Shown: positions 1-9,504, counted from the first letter of the stretch. The stretch is 64,000 nt of DNA from Methylocaldum marinum (GCF_003584645.1 NZ_AP017928.1:3510395-3574394), one strand, 5' to 3'. The notes: generated from the letters alone by a model not told the origin. Numbers and translations: made by a program.

Positions 1-787
1 TCATCGCCTCGCCCCGCGAGGTGCAGGAGGTGAAAAATGCCCTGGCTGCCTACGACCGCTTCGACACCTGGAAGCCCGAGGCGGAAAAGGACCTGCTGGA
101 AGCGCACAGTTTTTTGATGTCCGGCCTGATCGACGAGGCGGGTATGTATCGACAGGGCGGCGTGGGGTGATGGCGGGCGACCAAGTGATCCATATGGCCC
201 CGCCCGCCGACCGGGTGCCGCAACTGATGGGCGGCCTGTTCGCTTGGCTGGCCGCCACGGACACCCACTCGCTCGTCGCCAGCTCGGTCTTTCATTATGA
301 ATTCGAATTCATCCACCCTTTCGCCAACGGCAACGGCCGCATGGGGCGGCTGTGGCAGAGCCTGATTCTGGCCCGCTGGAATCCCCTGTTCGCCGACATC
401 CCGGTGGAAAGCCTAATCTTCGAGCACCAGGCCGAGTATTACGCAGCGTTGCAGGAGAGTACCCGACAAACCAACTCCGCGCCGTTCATCTCCTTCATGC
501 TGCGGATGATCCTGGATACCGTGACCACCTCGACCCCGGAAGTTGCGCCGGAAGTTACCCCGGAAGTCCGACTGCTCTCGGTCCTTACCGGCGAGATGAC
601 CCGGCAACAGCTCAAAAAGGCGCTCGGGCTGAAAGACGATGAGCATTTTCGTAAGGCTTATCTACTCCCCGCTTTGGAGGCCGGGTTTATTGAAATGGCC
701 ATCCCCGACAAGCCGCGCAGCAGCAAGCAGAAATACCGGCTGACCGACAAGGGCCGTCAGGTGATGGCCCAGCATGGCGGTGGATAA
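1..787 (+). pseudogene. Fic-family AMPylase/Fido protein, frameshifted and cut by the window edge
   Basis: Fic proteins transfer AMP or other groups to target proteins. The 3' part (from about 167) carries the signature HPFANGNGRMGR, with the catalytic His and the phosphate-binding GNGR loop, and ends in a winged-helix-like C-terminus. The upstream part (3-170, another frame) encodes the helical N-terminal segment ending LIDEAGMYRQGGVG and then hits a TGA at 168-170. Adding one G to the GGGG run at 164-167 would rejoin the two as ...GVG-VMAGDQVIHM, which is how family members normally read. The gene is therefore either broken by a one-base deletion or carries a sequencing error. The 5' end lies outside the window. 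Confidence 0.85.
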
Positions 788-983
788 CTCGCGACACGGC
801 TTACCCGCACCAGGCCGTGAAAGTTGAAGAAAAAGCCTGTCTTTGCACCGGCTTTGGCATGTAAAACAGGCCTCCTTCTAATGGACATCCACGCCCCGGT
901 GGCGAAGCAAGGGCGGCATGACAGCGAGGTTTCGGCGGACTTCGTTGCCGATCCCTTTCGGATGCGAGCATTCGACGGAAAGA

Positions 984-2117
984 TCAGTCCGCAGCGAACA
1001 GATCCAATGTCGTCGGACCTTGCGTCTTTTCCAGGACCGAAAAACTGACGCCCAGCAGGCGGACCTTGCGGCGGCCGGCTTCGGTGCGGGCCAGGAGTTC
1101 GGCGAGAAGCGGGAGGACATCGCGAATGTCGCGGAAGGGACGATCCACGGTTCGGGCACGGGTGACCAGCTCGAAGTCGTCGTATTTGACTTTGACCGTC
1201 AGGCCGCGGGCTTGAAGCCCGTATCGGACCAGTTTTTTGAGGACGCCCGCGGCCAGTCCGGCGAGGTTCTCAAGCATTTCGGCCGGGTCCGAGAGGTCGA
1301 CGGGAAACGTGGTTTCCGCACCCCAGGACTTTCTCGGACGGTTGGAAACGACCGGCCGCTCGTCGATGCCGCGGGCGAGCCGGTGGTAATACTCCCCGGC
1401 CTTGCCGAAATGCCGGATCAGCGTGGGCAGGGGCACTTGCTCCAGATCGCGGCCGCAGCGTATGCCCAGCGCGAGCATCCTGGCTTCCGTGGCCTTGCCT
1501 ATGCCGTGGAAAGCGCCTATGGGGAGTTCCGCGATGACGGCCCTGCCCTGCTCCGGCGGAATCAGGCAAAGTCCGTCGGGCTTGTGGCGATCGGAAGCGA
1601 TCTTGGCGAGGAACTTGTTGTAGGAGACTCCCGCGGAGGCGGTGAGCCGGGTCGTTCCCCTGATTCGGCGCTTGATGTCCTCGGCCATGCGCGTGGCGGA
1701 ACCCCGGAACAGCCGACTGGCCGTGACATCCAGATAAGCTTCGTCGAGCGAGACGGCCTCCACCTGCTCCGTGAAATCCAGAAAGATGGCGCGAATTTCG
1801 GCCGAAACCGCCCGGTACACGTCGAACCGCGGCCGCACGAACACCGCCTCGGGACACAGCCGGTAAGCGTGGGCGGCAGGCATGGCGGATCGGATGCCGA
1901 ACGCCCTCGCCTCATAGCTGCACGTCGCCACCACCCCGCGCGAGTTCGGGGTGCCGCCGACCACCACGGGTTTGCCCCGGAGTTCGGGAAAGTCCCGCTG
2001 CTCGACCGCCGCATAAAAGGCATCCATGTCGATATGGATGATTTTTCTCGGATGCCGCGTCGGCGCGACCGAATTGGAGCCGTGCGCGCCGGCGCGGCCG
2101 GTCTTGAATGAGCTCAC
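984..2117 (-). CDS. dinB: DNA polymerase IV (DinB, Y-family translesion polymerase)
   Basis: Error-prone polymerase that extends primers past lesions or stalled forks. The protein of 377 aa has the family's first catalytic motif IIHIDMDAFYAAVEQRD near residue 26 and the second, EAVSLDEAYLDV, near residue 117, giving the Asp and Glu metal ligands. A helix-hairpin-helix (IGAFHGIGKATEARML) and the little-finger domain follow. The length matches DinB. The start is GTG at 2117 because no ATG lies upstream of the first catalytic motif; the ribosome site there is weak, so the exact start is uncertain. It stands alone, and I see no LexA box I would defend. Confidence 0.95.
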   Translation of the reverse strand: MSSFKTGRAGAHGSNSVAPTRHPRKIIHIDMDAFYAAVEQRDFPELRGKPVVVGGTPNSRGVVATCSYEARAFGIRSAMPAAHAYRLCPEAVFVRPRFDVYRAVSAEIRAIFLDFTEQVEAVSLDEAYLDVTASRLFRGSATRMAEDIKRRIRGTTRLTASAGVSYNKFLAKIASDRHKPDGLCLIPPEQGRAVIAELPIGAFHGIGKATEARMLALGIRCGRDLEQVPLPTLIRHFGKAGEYYHRLARGIDERPVVSNRPRKSWGAETTFPVDLSDPAEMLENLAGLAAGVLKKLVRYGLQARGLTVKVKYDDFELVTRARTVDRPFRDIRDVLPLLAELLARTEAGRRKVRLLGVSFSVLEKTQGPTTLDLFAAD

Positions 2118-2282
2118 CGAGATCGCTCGCCGGATCGGTGGTGGAGTCGTTTTCCGGGCCGCCGCCGAACCAGGCCCATATTTCGGTCAATCCTTATATG
2201 CTGACAAAAACCGCCTTAAGGATACCCGGACCTCGCGGTCATCCGAAATAGCGAATCCCGGCGGCGGCCGAACCCGCCCCTT

Positions 2283-2672
2283 CTAATGCTTAGCGCCAAG
2301 CTCTATGCGAATATCCGGGAACTTGTCGTCGTAGAAGGCAATCCGGTCTTTCAGCGCTTGATGTTCTTCGTAAGGATCTTCATAGGTCCAGACGGAATCA
2401 TCGAGTCTTCGGTCCCGGAGCTTTACATCGAAATAGTGAGCCATCCCTTTGAACGGACACTCGGACGTGGTGTCCGATCGTTCGAGTTTGTCCATCCTGA
2501 CGTCGGACCGGGGGAAATAGAAACGTACAGGATGCCGGTCTTCGTCGACTTTGATCACGTCGCTCGAATCCGCTACGACTTCACCGTCGATCCGGACCTG
2601 TACTCTTTGGCCGAGATGCGTTTCCTGGACTTTATGCTCGGGCCATTTCTGATGTCCTGGCGATTTTTTCAT
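2283..2672 (-). CDS. DUF427 domain protein
   Basis: A small cytosolic-looking protein (129 aa) of the DUF427 family, whose biochemical role is not established. The recognisable core runs from [20 protein letters not shown] through [12 protein letters not shown] and [10 protein letters not shown] to [15 protein letters not shown], the CP(F/Y)KG motif being typical of the family. It has no signal peptide or membrane segment. It lies convergent with nothing obvious and does not form an operon with dinB. Start chosen at the ATG at 2672. Confidence 0.85.
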   Translation of the reverse strand: MKKSPGHQKWPEHKVQETHLGQRVQVRIDGEVVADSSDVIKVDEDRHPVRFYFPRSDVRMDKLERSDTTSECPFKGMAHYFDVKLRDRRLDDSVWTYEDPYEEHQALKDRIAFYDDKFPDIRIELGAKH

Positions 2673-2738
2673 GCTGACCTCCTGGCTTGGTGGCGTTGAG
2701 CCGATGCGGGCGGAAGGCGATGCTGTCGAGTCCCGTGG

Positions 2739-2852
2739 CTATCGGCCGGCGCGGTAGGGACGAGTGATGATCTCCCGAAGATGGCCATCCGGATCTTGGA
2801 AACTCACCCCGCGGCCGCCGTCGTTGTGATTGATCCTAAAAACCGCAGTTGA
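2739..2852 (-). pseudogene. C-terminal remnant of a VOC/glyoxalase-family protein
   Basis: On the minus strand this short open stretch encodes RINHNDGGRGVSFQDPDG followed by HLREIITRPYRAGR and a TAG stop. The FxDPDGHxxEIITRPY ending is the classic C-terminus of vicinal-oxygen-chelate (glyoxalase/dioxygenase) proteins, including the metal-binding Glu. An in-frame stop at 2853-2855 leaves only about 35 codons, so the N-terminal part of the gene has been lost. Confidence 0.7.
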
Positions 2853-2891
2853 CTACCGAAATGACCGCAATGCTCCATCAGCTACCGCATT

Positions 2892-2985
2892 CTCACCCCA
2901 ACCCCTCTCCCAGAGGGAGAGGGGCTAAACTACCTTCTCCCGAACTTCAAAACTCCCTCTCCCTTTGGGAGAGGGGCGGGTGAGG
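2892..2985. repeat. Palindromic intergenic repeat (paired CTCTCCC/GGGAGAG hairpins)
   Basis: Two adjacent hairpins (2902-2924 and 2953-2975) are built from CCCTCTCCC/GGGAGAGGG arms, and the whole segment is also an inverted repeat, beginning CTCACCCC and ending GGGTGAG. A related half-copy (CCTTCTCCC AGC GGGAGAGGG) is at about 63055-63077. The rest of 2853-3228 holds nothing else I can identify. Confidence 0.75.
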
Positions 2986-3228
2986 CGCTTGGAGAAGGGC
3001 TGGGGATGAGGGCTGTATCCAACTGCCGGATTTAGGTCGATCCCTTCCCGCTCGTGCCGGCACGAAACAAGGGTGTCATTAAGCTGGATGTCCATCGGCG
3101 ATGCTCCCTGATGCGGAACCTGTCATGTTGTGACTGAGTTCAACGCCCAGCAGTTCAACCGAACCTGACCGGAAACGGCAATCGGACGCGGCTTCACCCA
3201 AGCCTTCGAAATCCGTATGGACGTTCGG

Positions 3229-4902
3229 TCACTCGGCCCGCGTAGGACTGATCGGATTCATCTCAAGCGGTGGACGGGTGCTTCCGGCGTCATCCACGCC
3301 GCTGATCGGCAAACGGATGACGAATTCGCTGCCCAGCCCCCGGCCCGCGCTGAAAGCCTGAATCGTCCCGCCATGCATCGCCACCAGGTTTTCGACCAGC
3401 GAAAGGCCTATTCCCAATCCCCCTTCGGTGCGGTCGAGGGTCCTATCCACCTGATAAAACAGATCGAAAACGTGGGGCAACGCTGCCGGATCGATGCCGC
3501 GGCCGGTATCGCGCACGCAAATGGCGACCTCGCCGCCCGCGCGTTCGACGCTCAGCCGGATTTGCCCACCCTCGTCGGTGTACTTGGCGGCATTGTTGAG
3601 CAAATTGGAAATCACCTGTGCCAGTCGCACGAAATCGCCTTCAATAGGGATCGGTTCTACCGGCATTCGAACCGAGAATCGGTGGCGGCGGGCCTCGATC
3701 AGGGGACGGCTGGCTTCCAACGCGCGCTGCAGGATATCGGCGACAACCAGCGATTCCTTCCGCAGTTCGATCTTGCCGCGGGTGATGCGGGATACATCCA
3801 AGAGGTCGTCCACCAGTCGAGCCAGATGCTCCACCTGCCGATCGATGACGTCACGCGTCCAGCGCAGCTTGGGGTCGTCGGTTCCCAGCCTGCGCATGAC
3901 CTGAACGGCGTTGCGGATCGGCGCCAGAGGATTGCGGAGTTCATGGGCCAGCATGGCGAGAAATTCGTCCTTGCGGCGGTCCGCCTCCCGCAGCGCTTCC
4001 TCCGCGCGTTTGCGGTCGGTGATGTCCTGCAGAATGCCGCGCAGAATGATGCCGCGGCCCTGGGAACGCGGGTACGCGGCGCCGCGGAAATGCAGGCAAA
4101 TGAGCATCCGATCGGCGCGAATGCCATGCAGTTCCAGGTCGAAAGCGAAATCCGGGGACGCCGTGTTGAGGACATCCAACACCGACGCGTGATCCTGAGG
4201 GTCGATGAAGCGCAGCAAGGCATCGACGCTGGCGGGAAAATCGCTCGAGGAATCGACGCCGAAAATGCGGCGCACATTCCCATCGCAAACGAGCTTTTTT
4301 TCCACCGGGTCCCACTGCCAAACGCAGATCGCAACCAAGGCTTGCAGATCGCGAAACTGTTGGTCGGAGAGTTCCAGCGCTGCCCGCTGGCGATGGTGGC
4401 GAATCAAAGACCAGGCATGATCCGCGATGGCCTGGAGGCACGCCAGATCCTCTTCGTCGTAGTCCGAGGTCTTGTTGCCGACACCGACCAGCAGCACCAC
4501 GCGATCGTCGCATACGACCGGCACCCCCAGATGGCGCACCAAATGGACATGGCCTTCCGGATATCCCTGCTTGCGGCTGAGCCCCTGGTAGTCGTTGTGG
4601 ATATAGGGCCGGCGATGGCGGGCGCAGTCGGCCCAGATGCCGGCGGTGCTTATCGGATAGTGGCGCTGGTATACGGCTTTGCACCGGCGCAGCGTCGCGG
4701 CCGACCAGGTCCCCAGTTCGACCGTCTCCTGGTCTTCATTGACCAGATGGAAATAGCCTATCTCGCTGCCCGTCACCGCGACCGCCGCCTCGATAGCCGC
4801 GGCGTACAAGGTCGGCTCGTCAGCATCGAGAGCGGTGCGGTATAAATCCAGCATCGCGGATTTTGCCTTCCCGGGAACGGGAGCAGACGGTATATCAATC
4901 AT
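3229..4902 (-). CDS. GAF-PAS sensor histidine kinase
   Basis: A soluble sensor kinase of 557 aa. Residues about 15-170 form a GAF domain of the DUF/GAF type found with diguanylate cyclases and kinases (TLYAAAIEAAVAVTGSEIGY, YPEGHVHLVRHLGVPV). A PAS/PAC domain follows (about 180-310, ending LQDITDRKRAEEALR), then the HisKA phosphoacceptor motif FLAMLAHELRNPLAPIRN and a HATPase domain with N-box NLLNNAAKYT, G1 DTGRGID and G2 GGLGIGLSLV. No transmembrane segment is visible, so it should sense a cytosolic signal. No response regulator or receiver domain is adjacent; it is an orphan kinase here. Confidence 0.93.
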   Translation of the reverse strand: MIDIPSAPVPGKAKSAMLDLYRTALDADEPTLYAAAIEAAVAVTGSEIGYFHLVNEDQETVELGTWSAATLRRCKAVYQRHYPISTAGIWADCARHRRPYIHNDYQGLSRKQGYPEGHVHLVRHLGVPVVCDDRVVLLVGVGNKTSDYDEEDLACLQAIADHAWSLIRHHRQRAALELSDQQFRDLQALVAICVWQWDPVEKKLVCDGNVRRIFGVDSSSDFPASVDALLRFIDPQDHASVLDVLNTASPDFAFDLELHGIRADRMLICLHFRGAAYPRSQGRGIILRGILQDITDRKRAEEALREADRRKDEFLAMLAHELRNPLAPIRNAVQVMRRLGTDDPKLRWTRDVIDRQVEHLARLVDDLLDVSRITRGKIELRKESLVVADILQRALEASRPLIEARRHRFSVRMPVEPIPIEGDFVRLAQVISNLLNNAAKYTDEGGQIRLSVERAGGEVAICVRDTGRGIDPAALPHVFDLFYQVDRTLDRTEGGLGIGLSLVENLVAMHGGTIQAFSAGRGLGSEFVIRLPISGVDDAGSTRPPLEMNPISPTRAE

Positions 4903-5314
4903 TTAGCGAAATCATGTCACAAATCAAACAACAAAACGCCCCGAGCCTGCGCCGCCGATTCCCCGGTTCAATCAAGGGACGTCGCTCGATTGGCAGGGAG
5001 TCGGATTCGGCATCATGGCGATGCAGACAAAGCTTGAATTTTCGGCGGCCCCTAAAAACCGTTATCGCGCTATCCGAAGAACGTTTCGGAGATCGCATGT
5101 ATCCGCGCTTGCGCCGGCCCGTCGGTTTGTCGTTTTTCCTTCAAGCAGGTCGCTTCGCCGAGCTGGAGACTAAATCAGGGCTTCCTCAAGGGATATCGCA
5201 ACGGGCACGGCGGCGCTTTTGATATCGAGAGGACGACAAATCATCCGGTCGTTCGACCATTTTCTTCGGACAATGTTTAATGTCTCCGGTCAAATTCCAC
5301 TTTTCACCCGCGCA
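4903..5314. other. Intergenic stretch with no recognised gene
   Basis: About 410 bp between the start of the histidine kinase and the end of the RES gene. Short open frames exist on both strands, but none has a recognisable motif or a convincing ribosome site. The histidine kinase promoter should lie in its left part. Confidence 0.5.
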
Positions 5315-6040
5315 TCAAAACTCGAATACCCAACTTTCCCGGTCCAACTGGCGCTGCAGGACGATTCGGTGCGGCGGCTGGATGAGCAAGGTCCAGGTTT
5401 GCTGATGGTTACGGTAAGGCCTTTTTACCGATTTGAAGGGCTGCGGCTTCAGCACCGCCACGCAGAAGCCGCCGGGGGCGCGGACCGATTCGTAGCGGAT
5501 CAGGTCGATACCGGCTTCCCGTGCGTGTTCGGCCAGCAGCTGCGTGCCGGTGTAGTCGGAAGGGTGCGTCCAGGTTTCCCGGTCGGAGACCAGGGGCGGC
5601 TCGGATAGATCGATGGCTTTTTCGGTAGCGGCATGAAACTCGAACAGGGTCAGCTCGACGCTCGCCGAGCGTCCGGACAGGCCTTCGCTATCCAGCCAGA
5701 ACCTCAGCCTCCAGTATCCGCTTTCGGCACAGGCGGTTCCGCGGTCCTCGGCGCCGTAAAAGACCCCGGGGTCGGTGCGCCGGCGAAATCGCGATCCACC
5801 CGGCAGCGGCCAATAGCGGAACGGCGTCGCCAGCAGCCAGTGCAAGCCCTGGACGTCGGCAGGCAGGCGCGGCTTGGCCTCGTCGAGGATCTCCTCCAGA
5901 AGGGCCTGGTCCTCCAGGTTGCCCGCGGCCAGGTGCATGGTGGCAACCCGGTGCTGCGCTTCCACCGCCCGCCAGCCGCTGCCCCGCCAGGGCCGGGACT
6001 CAGACGCGAGCGCGGTGGGCGTCCAGGTATTCGCAGGCAT
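5315..6040 (-). CDS. RES-domain toxin (NAD-depleting type II toxin)
   Basis: RES toxins degrade NAD+ and are neutralised by a partner of the Xre/MbcA/ParS family. The 241-aa protein has the typical N-terminal context SRPWRGSGWRAVEAQH, then the RES core with R..FRRRTDPGVFYGAED (Arg and Tyr positions), ACAESGYWR with the conserved Glu, and a late Ser/Asn region. It overlaps the 3' end of the antitoxin gene (6000-6040), so expression is probably coupled. The ATG at 6040 is the longest plausible start; a shorter start just before SRPWRG is possible. Confidence 0.9.
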   Translation of the reverse strand: MPANTWTPTALASESRPWRGSGWRAVEAQHRVATMHLAAGNLEDQALLEEILDEAKPRLPADVQGLHWLLATPFRYWPLPGGSRFRRRTDPGVFYGAEDRGTACAESGYWRLRFWLDSEGLSGRSASVELTLFEFHAATEKAIDLSEPPLVSDRETWTHPSDYTGTQLLAEHAREAGIDLIRYESVRAPGGFCVAVLKPQPFKSVKRPYRNHQQTWTLLIQPPHRIVLQRQLDRESWVFEF

Positions 6041-6380
6041 GTATCAGTCCGTCGACACGCTTGATGACCTCCAACGGAAGTTGTCCGTCGAACGCTCGAT
6101 TGGCCGATTTCAGCCAGCTTCGCGCCAGCTCGTCGTCGCCGCTGACCAGCGAAGACAGCGAGCGGTAAAGGCGTACGAAATGGGCGGCCAGTTCCCAGGA
6201 TTTGCCGCCTTCGGGAAGCTGGTAGCGGCCGTTCAACAGCCGGGAGGCGGTCGGTTGGCTAGCGCCGATAATGCTTTTCAGATCGTTGGGCCCGAGGCCC
6301 AGGCGGTGAGCGGCCTCGATCACCGCTCGCGTGAGGACGCGAGAGCGGTCCGAGGCGGGGACTGAAGCCGAGCGTATCAT
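6000..6380 (-). CDS. Xre/MbcA/ParS-family antitoxin of the RES pair
   Basis: A 126-aa protein with an N-terminal helix-turn-helix (VLTRAVIEAAHRLGLGPNDL, IIGASQPTASRLLNGRY) and the C-terminal MbcA/ParS toxin-binding domain (LARSWLKSANRAFDGQLP, about residues 85-105). It is the first gene of the pair and overlaps the toxin by 41 bp. Antitoxins of this type usually bind their own promoter; the palindrome at 6412-6427, 31 bp upstream of its start, is the obvious candidate operator. Confidence 0.9.
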   Translation of the reverse strand: MIRSASVPASDRSRVLTRAVIEAAHRLGLGPNDLKSIIGASQPTASRLLNGRYQLPEGGKSWELAAHFVRLYRSLSSLVSGDDELARSWLKSANRAFDGQLPLEVIKRVDGLIHACEYLDAHRARV

Positions 6381-6411
6381 GGTGTCGCCCCTCGTTGGGT
6401 GGCCGAAAAAT

Positions 6412-6427
6412 TTATTCCTGGGAATAA
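6412..6427. promoter_or_regulatory. Candidate operator of the Xre/RES operon
   Basis: Perfect inverted repeat TTATTCC-TG-GGAATAA just upstream of the antitoxin start codon, in an AT-rich promoter-like segment. Its position and the helix-turn-helix of the antitoxin suggest autoregulation; this is inference. Confidence 0.6.
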
Positions 6428-6531
6428 CCCTATCATAAAACGGATCACATGAATATTCGTGGGCGGCCCAATCCTATTCGGCTGCCCACGATGGCCGTTT
6501 TAGACATTACCAATGTCCATCGGGTGTTCCG

Positions 6532-9057
6532 ATGCCAAAGGAATTCGATTGGAGGACAATCCGGTGGCTGCCCCAAAACGAATATCCTTCCATTAGCAAA
6601 GGTCTCAATCTTATGGACTCGCTAGCTGTGTTCTTCGAACGGCAAACCCGCCGCCACGGACCTCGGGAAGCCGCTTGTTACCGGCCGAGATACCGGACCA
6701 TTCGCTGGAGCTACGACGTGCTCGGCGAGCGCGTACTGCGACTGACGCAAACGCTGGCCGAGCACGGTGTCGGTGCGGGCGATCGGGTCGTACTTTGCGC
6801 CGGGAACTCGCCGCATTGGGTGGCAGCCTTTTTCGCCATCCTGGGCCGTGGCGGCGTCGTGGTGCCCCTGAATCCGAAAAGCACGCCGGAACAGATCAAG
6901 CGGATCGGCAAATCCGCCGAGCCCAGGCTGGCCTTGCTTTCGCGTTCTCTCACCTGGCCCGATGAGGCCATGCCCTGCTTGCCGATCGACTCGGCTTATG
7001 CCGTGATCGAAACCGCGGCTGCCCGGGATAGAATGGTTTCCGAAAACACCGGAGAACTCGCCGAAATCATCTATACCTCGGGAACGACCGGCGATCCCAA
7101 GGGCGTCATGCTCTCCCATGGAAACCTTCTGGCCGATCTCGATGCGGTGATGGAAGCGGTGCCGTTAAAGCCCGACGATCATATTCTCACGCTGCTCCCG
7201 CTGTTTCACGTCTTCGGCCAGATGACCAGCCTCTTGTGCTCGCTCCACAGCGGCTGCGCGGTGACCTATCTCGCCGCTCCGACCACCCGGGCCGTCCGCG
7301 AAGCCCTGGCCCACACACCGGCGACCCACCTGGTCGCGGTGCCCGAAGTGCTGAAAACCATGATGGATCGCCTCGAGAATCGGCTGGGACGAATTCCGGG
7401 CTTTCTCAGGCGCGCGCTGCGCGACCGCATCCGCTCCCGCATCTCGGGGACGCTGCGGACCATCGTCTGCGGCGGTGCCCCGCTCGATCCGACCGTCGAG
7501 GACAAATGGTGGAGCCTGGGCTTCGAAGTCTTGCAAGGCTACGGACTCACCGAAACGAGTCCGGTCATCAGCGCCAACACCTCCGATGCCCATCGCACCG
7601 GATCGGTCGGAAAGCCTCTCGCCGGGGTCGAGGTCAGACTTGCCGATGACGGCGAAATATTGGTTCGAGGTCCGATCGTGATGCAGGGATATTATCGGGA
7701 CGATAAACGCACCCGAGCGGTTCTGGACGATGGCTGGTTCAAGACCGACGATGCCGGACGATTCGACGCAGACGGATTTCTGTACGTTTTCGGGCGCAAG
7801 AAATACATGATTCTCGGGCCGAGCGGGGAAAACGTCTTTCCGGAAGACCTGGAAGCCGAGCTGAACCGAATTCCCGCCGTTTCAGACAGCGCGGTGGTCG
7901 GTTTGCCGAAAAACGGCCGAACCGTCATTCATGCCGCGCTTCTGTGCGAGCCCGACCAGACCGCCGGCGTGGTGGCCGAGGCTAACCGCCACTTGGCCCC
8001 GCACCAGCAGATCACGAGCTGGTCGGTTTGGCCCGAGCCCGATTTTCCCCGCTCGGTTACGCGCAAGGTAAAAAAAGAAGAGGTCATCAAGCGACTCGGC
8101 AGCGAGCCGGGCGAAAAACCGATTCCAGGCGGGCGAATCACGCCGCTCAAGCGGCTGCTGGCCGAAGTGACGAAAACCGAAATCGAAAAAATCGACGACG
8201 CGACCCGGATCGTCTCCGGCCTGGGTCTCGATTCCCTGCTTCGGATCGAGTTGGTTTCACGGATCGAAGACGAATTCGGGGTTTATGTCGAAGAAACGCA
8301 AATCACGCCGGAGCTGACGGTCGCCGATCTGGATACGCTGGTGCAAGGCCAGAAGGGACGAATGCCCGGGCCGGGCGATTATCCGCGCTGGTCGAACTCC
8401 GCCTGGGCCAACCGGTTGCGTCCCGTGGCGCACCAGGCAATCTTCCGCTGGTGGCTTTCGATCTTCTGCCGCCTGCGGGTAAGCGGCGAGGAAAACCTGG
8501 CGAATCTCCGGCAACCGGTGTTGTTCATGGCGAACCACCGCAGTTTTCTCGATCCGGTCGTCGCCATCTGGGCGATTCCCGCGGCGTTTCGCTCGCGCCT
8601 CGGCATCGCGGCCGGCACCGAGGTTCTTTACGGCAAATACCCCTGGTTCGCGCCGCTGGCGGAACTCGCGTTCAATGCCTTCCCCTTCCCCACCGAAGCC
8701 CACGAAAATATCCGGCCGGGCCTGGATTACGTCGGCCGCATGCTCGACGACGGCCGGAACGTTCTGATTTTTCCGGAAGGCGGGCTGAACCGGTCCGACG
8801 AGCGGCTGCAGAGCTTCAAAGCCGGCACGGGCGTGGTCGCGGTCGAGATGGGTGTTCCGGTGATCCCGCTGGCCATACTGGGCACCGAAACAATCCTGCC
8901 TCCCGACACCATCGTTCCGCAAAGACGCGGCGAAGTGACTATACGCTTTGGACAGCCCTTGCATTTGACGGGAGAAAAATACGCCGACGCGACCTTGCGC
9001 ATCCAATCATGTATCGGCCGTTTACTCGAAGAACAAGACAACCGCAGGCCGGGTTAG
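6532..9057 (+). CDS. Trimodular acyl-AMP ligase / acyl carrier / PlsC acyltransferase
   Basis: A single 841-aa protein that should activate a fatty acid, hold it as a carrier thioester and pass it to an acceptor such as a lysophospholipid. Residues about 25-520 are an AMP-forming ligase (IIYTSGTTGDPKGVMLSHGN, GYGLTETSP, GWFKTDDAG, FGRKKYMI). Residues about 535-620 form an acyl-carrier domain with the phosphopantetheine Ser in GLGLDSLLRIEL. The C-terminal third is a PlsC/LPLAT domain with NHRSFLDP (NHxxxxD) and FPEGGLNRS. The order resembles Aas-like acyltransferase/ligases but with the modules reversed and a carrier domain inserted. It lies on the opposite strand from the lipid-type cluster that begins 1.4 kb downstream and may supply it; no shared operon is visible. 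Confidence 0.9.
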   Translation: MPKEFDWRTIRWLPQNEYPSISKGLNLMDSLAVFFERQTRRHGPREAACYRPRYRTIRWSYDVLGERVLRLTQTLAEHGVGAGDRVVLCAGNSPHWVAAFFAILGRGGVVVPLNPKSTPEQIKRIGKSAEPRLALLSRSLTWPDEAMPCLPIDSAYAVIETAAARDRMVSENTGELAEIIYTSGTTGDPKGVMLSHGNLLADLDAVMEAVPLKPDDHILTLLPLFHVFGQMTSLLCSLHSGCAVTYLAAPTTRAVREALAHTPATHLVAVPEVLKTMMDRLENRLGRIPGFLRRALRDRIRSRISGTLRTIVCGGAPLDPTVEDKWWSLGFEVLQGYGLTETSPVISANTSDAHRTGSVGKPLAGVEVRLADDGEILVRGPIVMQGYYRDDKRTRAVLDDGWFKTDDAGRFDADGFLYVFGRKKYMILGPSGENVFPEDLEAELNRIPAVSDSAVVGLPKNGRTVIHAALLCEPDQTAGVVAEANRHLAPHQQITSWSVWPEPDFPRSVTRKVKKEEVIKRLGSEPGEKPIPGGRITPLKRLLAEVTKTEIEKIDDATRIVSGLGLDSLLRIELVSRIEDEFGVYVEETQITPELTVADLDTLVQGQKGRMPGPGDYPRWSNSAWANRLRPVAHQAIFRWWLSIFCRLRVSGEENLANLRQPVLFMANHRSFLDPVVAIWAIPAAFRSRLGIAAGTEVLYGKYPWFAPLAELAFNAFPFPTEAHENIRPGLDYVGRMLDDGRNVLIFPEGGLNRSDERLQSFKAGTGVVAVEMGVPVIPLAILGTETILPPDTIVPQRRGEVTIRFGQPLHLTGEKYADATLRIQSCIGRLLEEQDNRRPG

Positions 9058-9162
9058 ACAGCCCTTGCATTTGACGGGAGAAAAATACGCCGACGCGACC
9101 TTGCGCATCCAATCATGTATCGGCCGTTTACTCGAAGAACAAGACAACCGCAGGCCGGGTTA
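8951..9162 (+). repeat. Perfect 106-bp tandem duplication at the 3' end of the ligase gene
   Basis: Bases 8951-9056 and 9057-9162 appear identical. The unit starts GACAGCCCTTGC and ends CAGGCCGGGTTA. The first copy holds the last codons of the ligase/acyltransferase gene; its stop codon TAG is completed by the first base of the second copy. The unit is not a multiple of three. Confidence 0.95.
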
Positions 9163-9480
9163 ATAGTACAGCGTAAATCGGCATAGGCCTTATCGGCAAA
9201 GAGGTTCTGGTAGGCGAGTACAGGGACGATCTTGGCGGTGAAGCGCCGACTCTGTCGGGCAATTCCACCGGGAGGGAAGCGGCGCCCCCGATGGCGGCGG
9301 CCGGTTTGCCGGCTGGACTCCAGCGTTCCAACAGCGCGGGAAACACGTCCGCCAGTCGGTTCAGGCGCTGCACGAAGCCGCCATAGCCGGGCGGACGGGA
9401 AACCAGTCGCGCCCCAAAAATTTCGGCGATGTCGATATTCCGGCTTCTCGTTCGACCACTTAGAGCCTATCTTAGCAAGC
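9163..9480 (-). mobile_element. Decayed transposase fragment (possibly IS982-like)
   Basis: Read on the minus strand, this stretch contains GYGGFVQRLNRLADVFPALL in one frame and RRFTAKIVPVLAYQNLFADK in another. Both pieces look like IS982-type transposase segments, but no complete frame or terminal repeats remain. The family assignment is from memory of the motif style and is tentative. Confidence 0.4.
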
Positions 9481-9504
9481 CGTTCGCACTGTGCCGAGTA
9501 GCAT

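Noticed and set aside
830..875. AGCCTGT...ACAGGCT inverted pair after the Fic gene as a terminator
   Set aside because: The loop is about 23 bases and the T tract is missing; too weak.
918..2111. Long plus-strand open frame (397 codons) over dinB
   Set aside because: It is the mirror of a clear Y-family polymerase; composition is of a GC-rich shadow frame without any domain.
3217..4845. 542-codon plus-strand frame opposite the histidine kinase
   Set aside because: No motif and no ribosome site; the minus strand has an unambiguous GAF-PAS-HisKA-HATPase protein.
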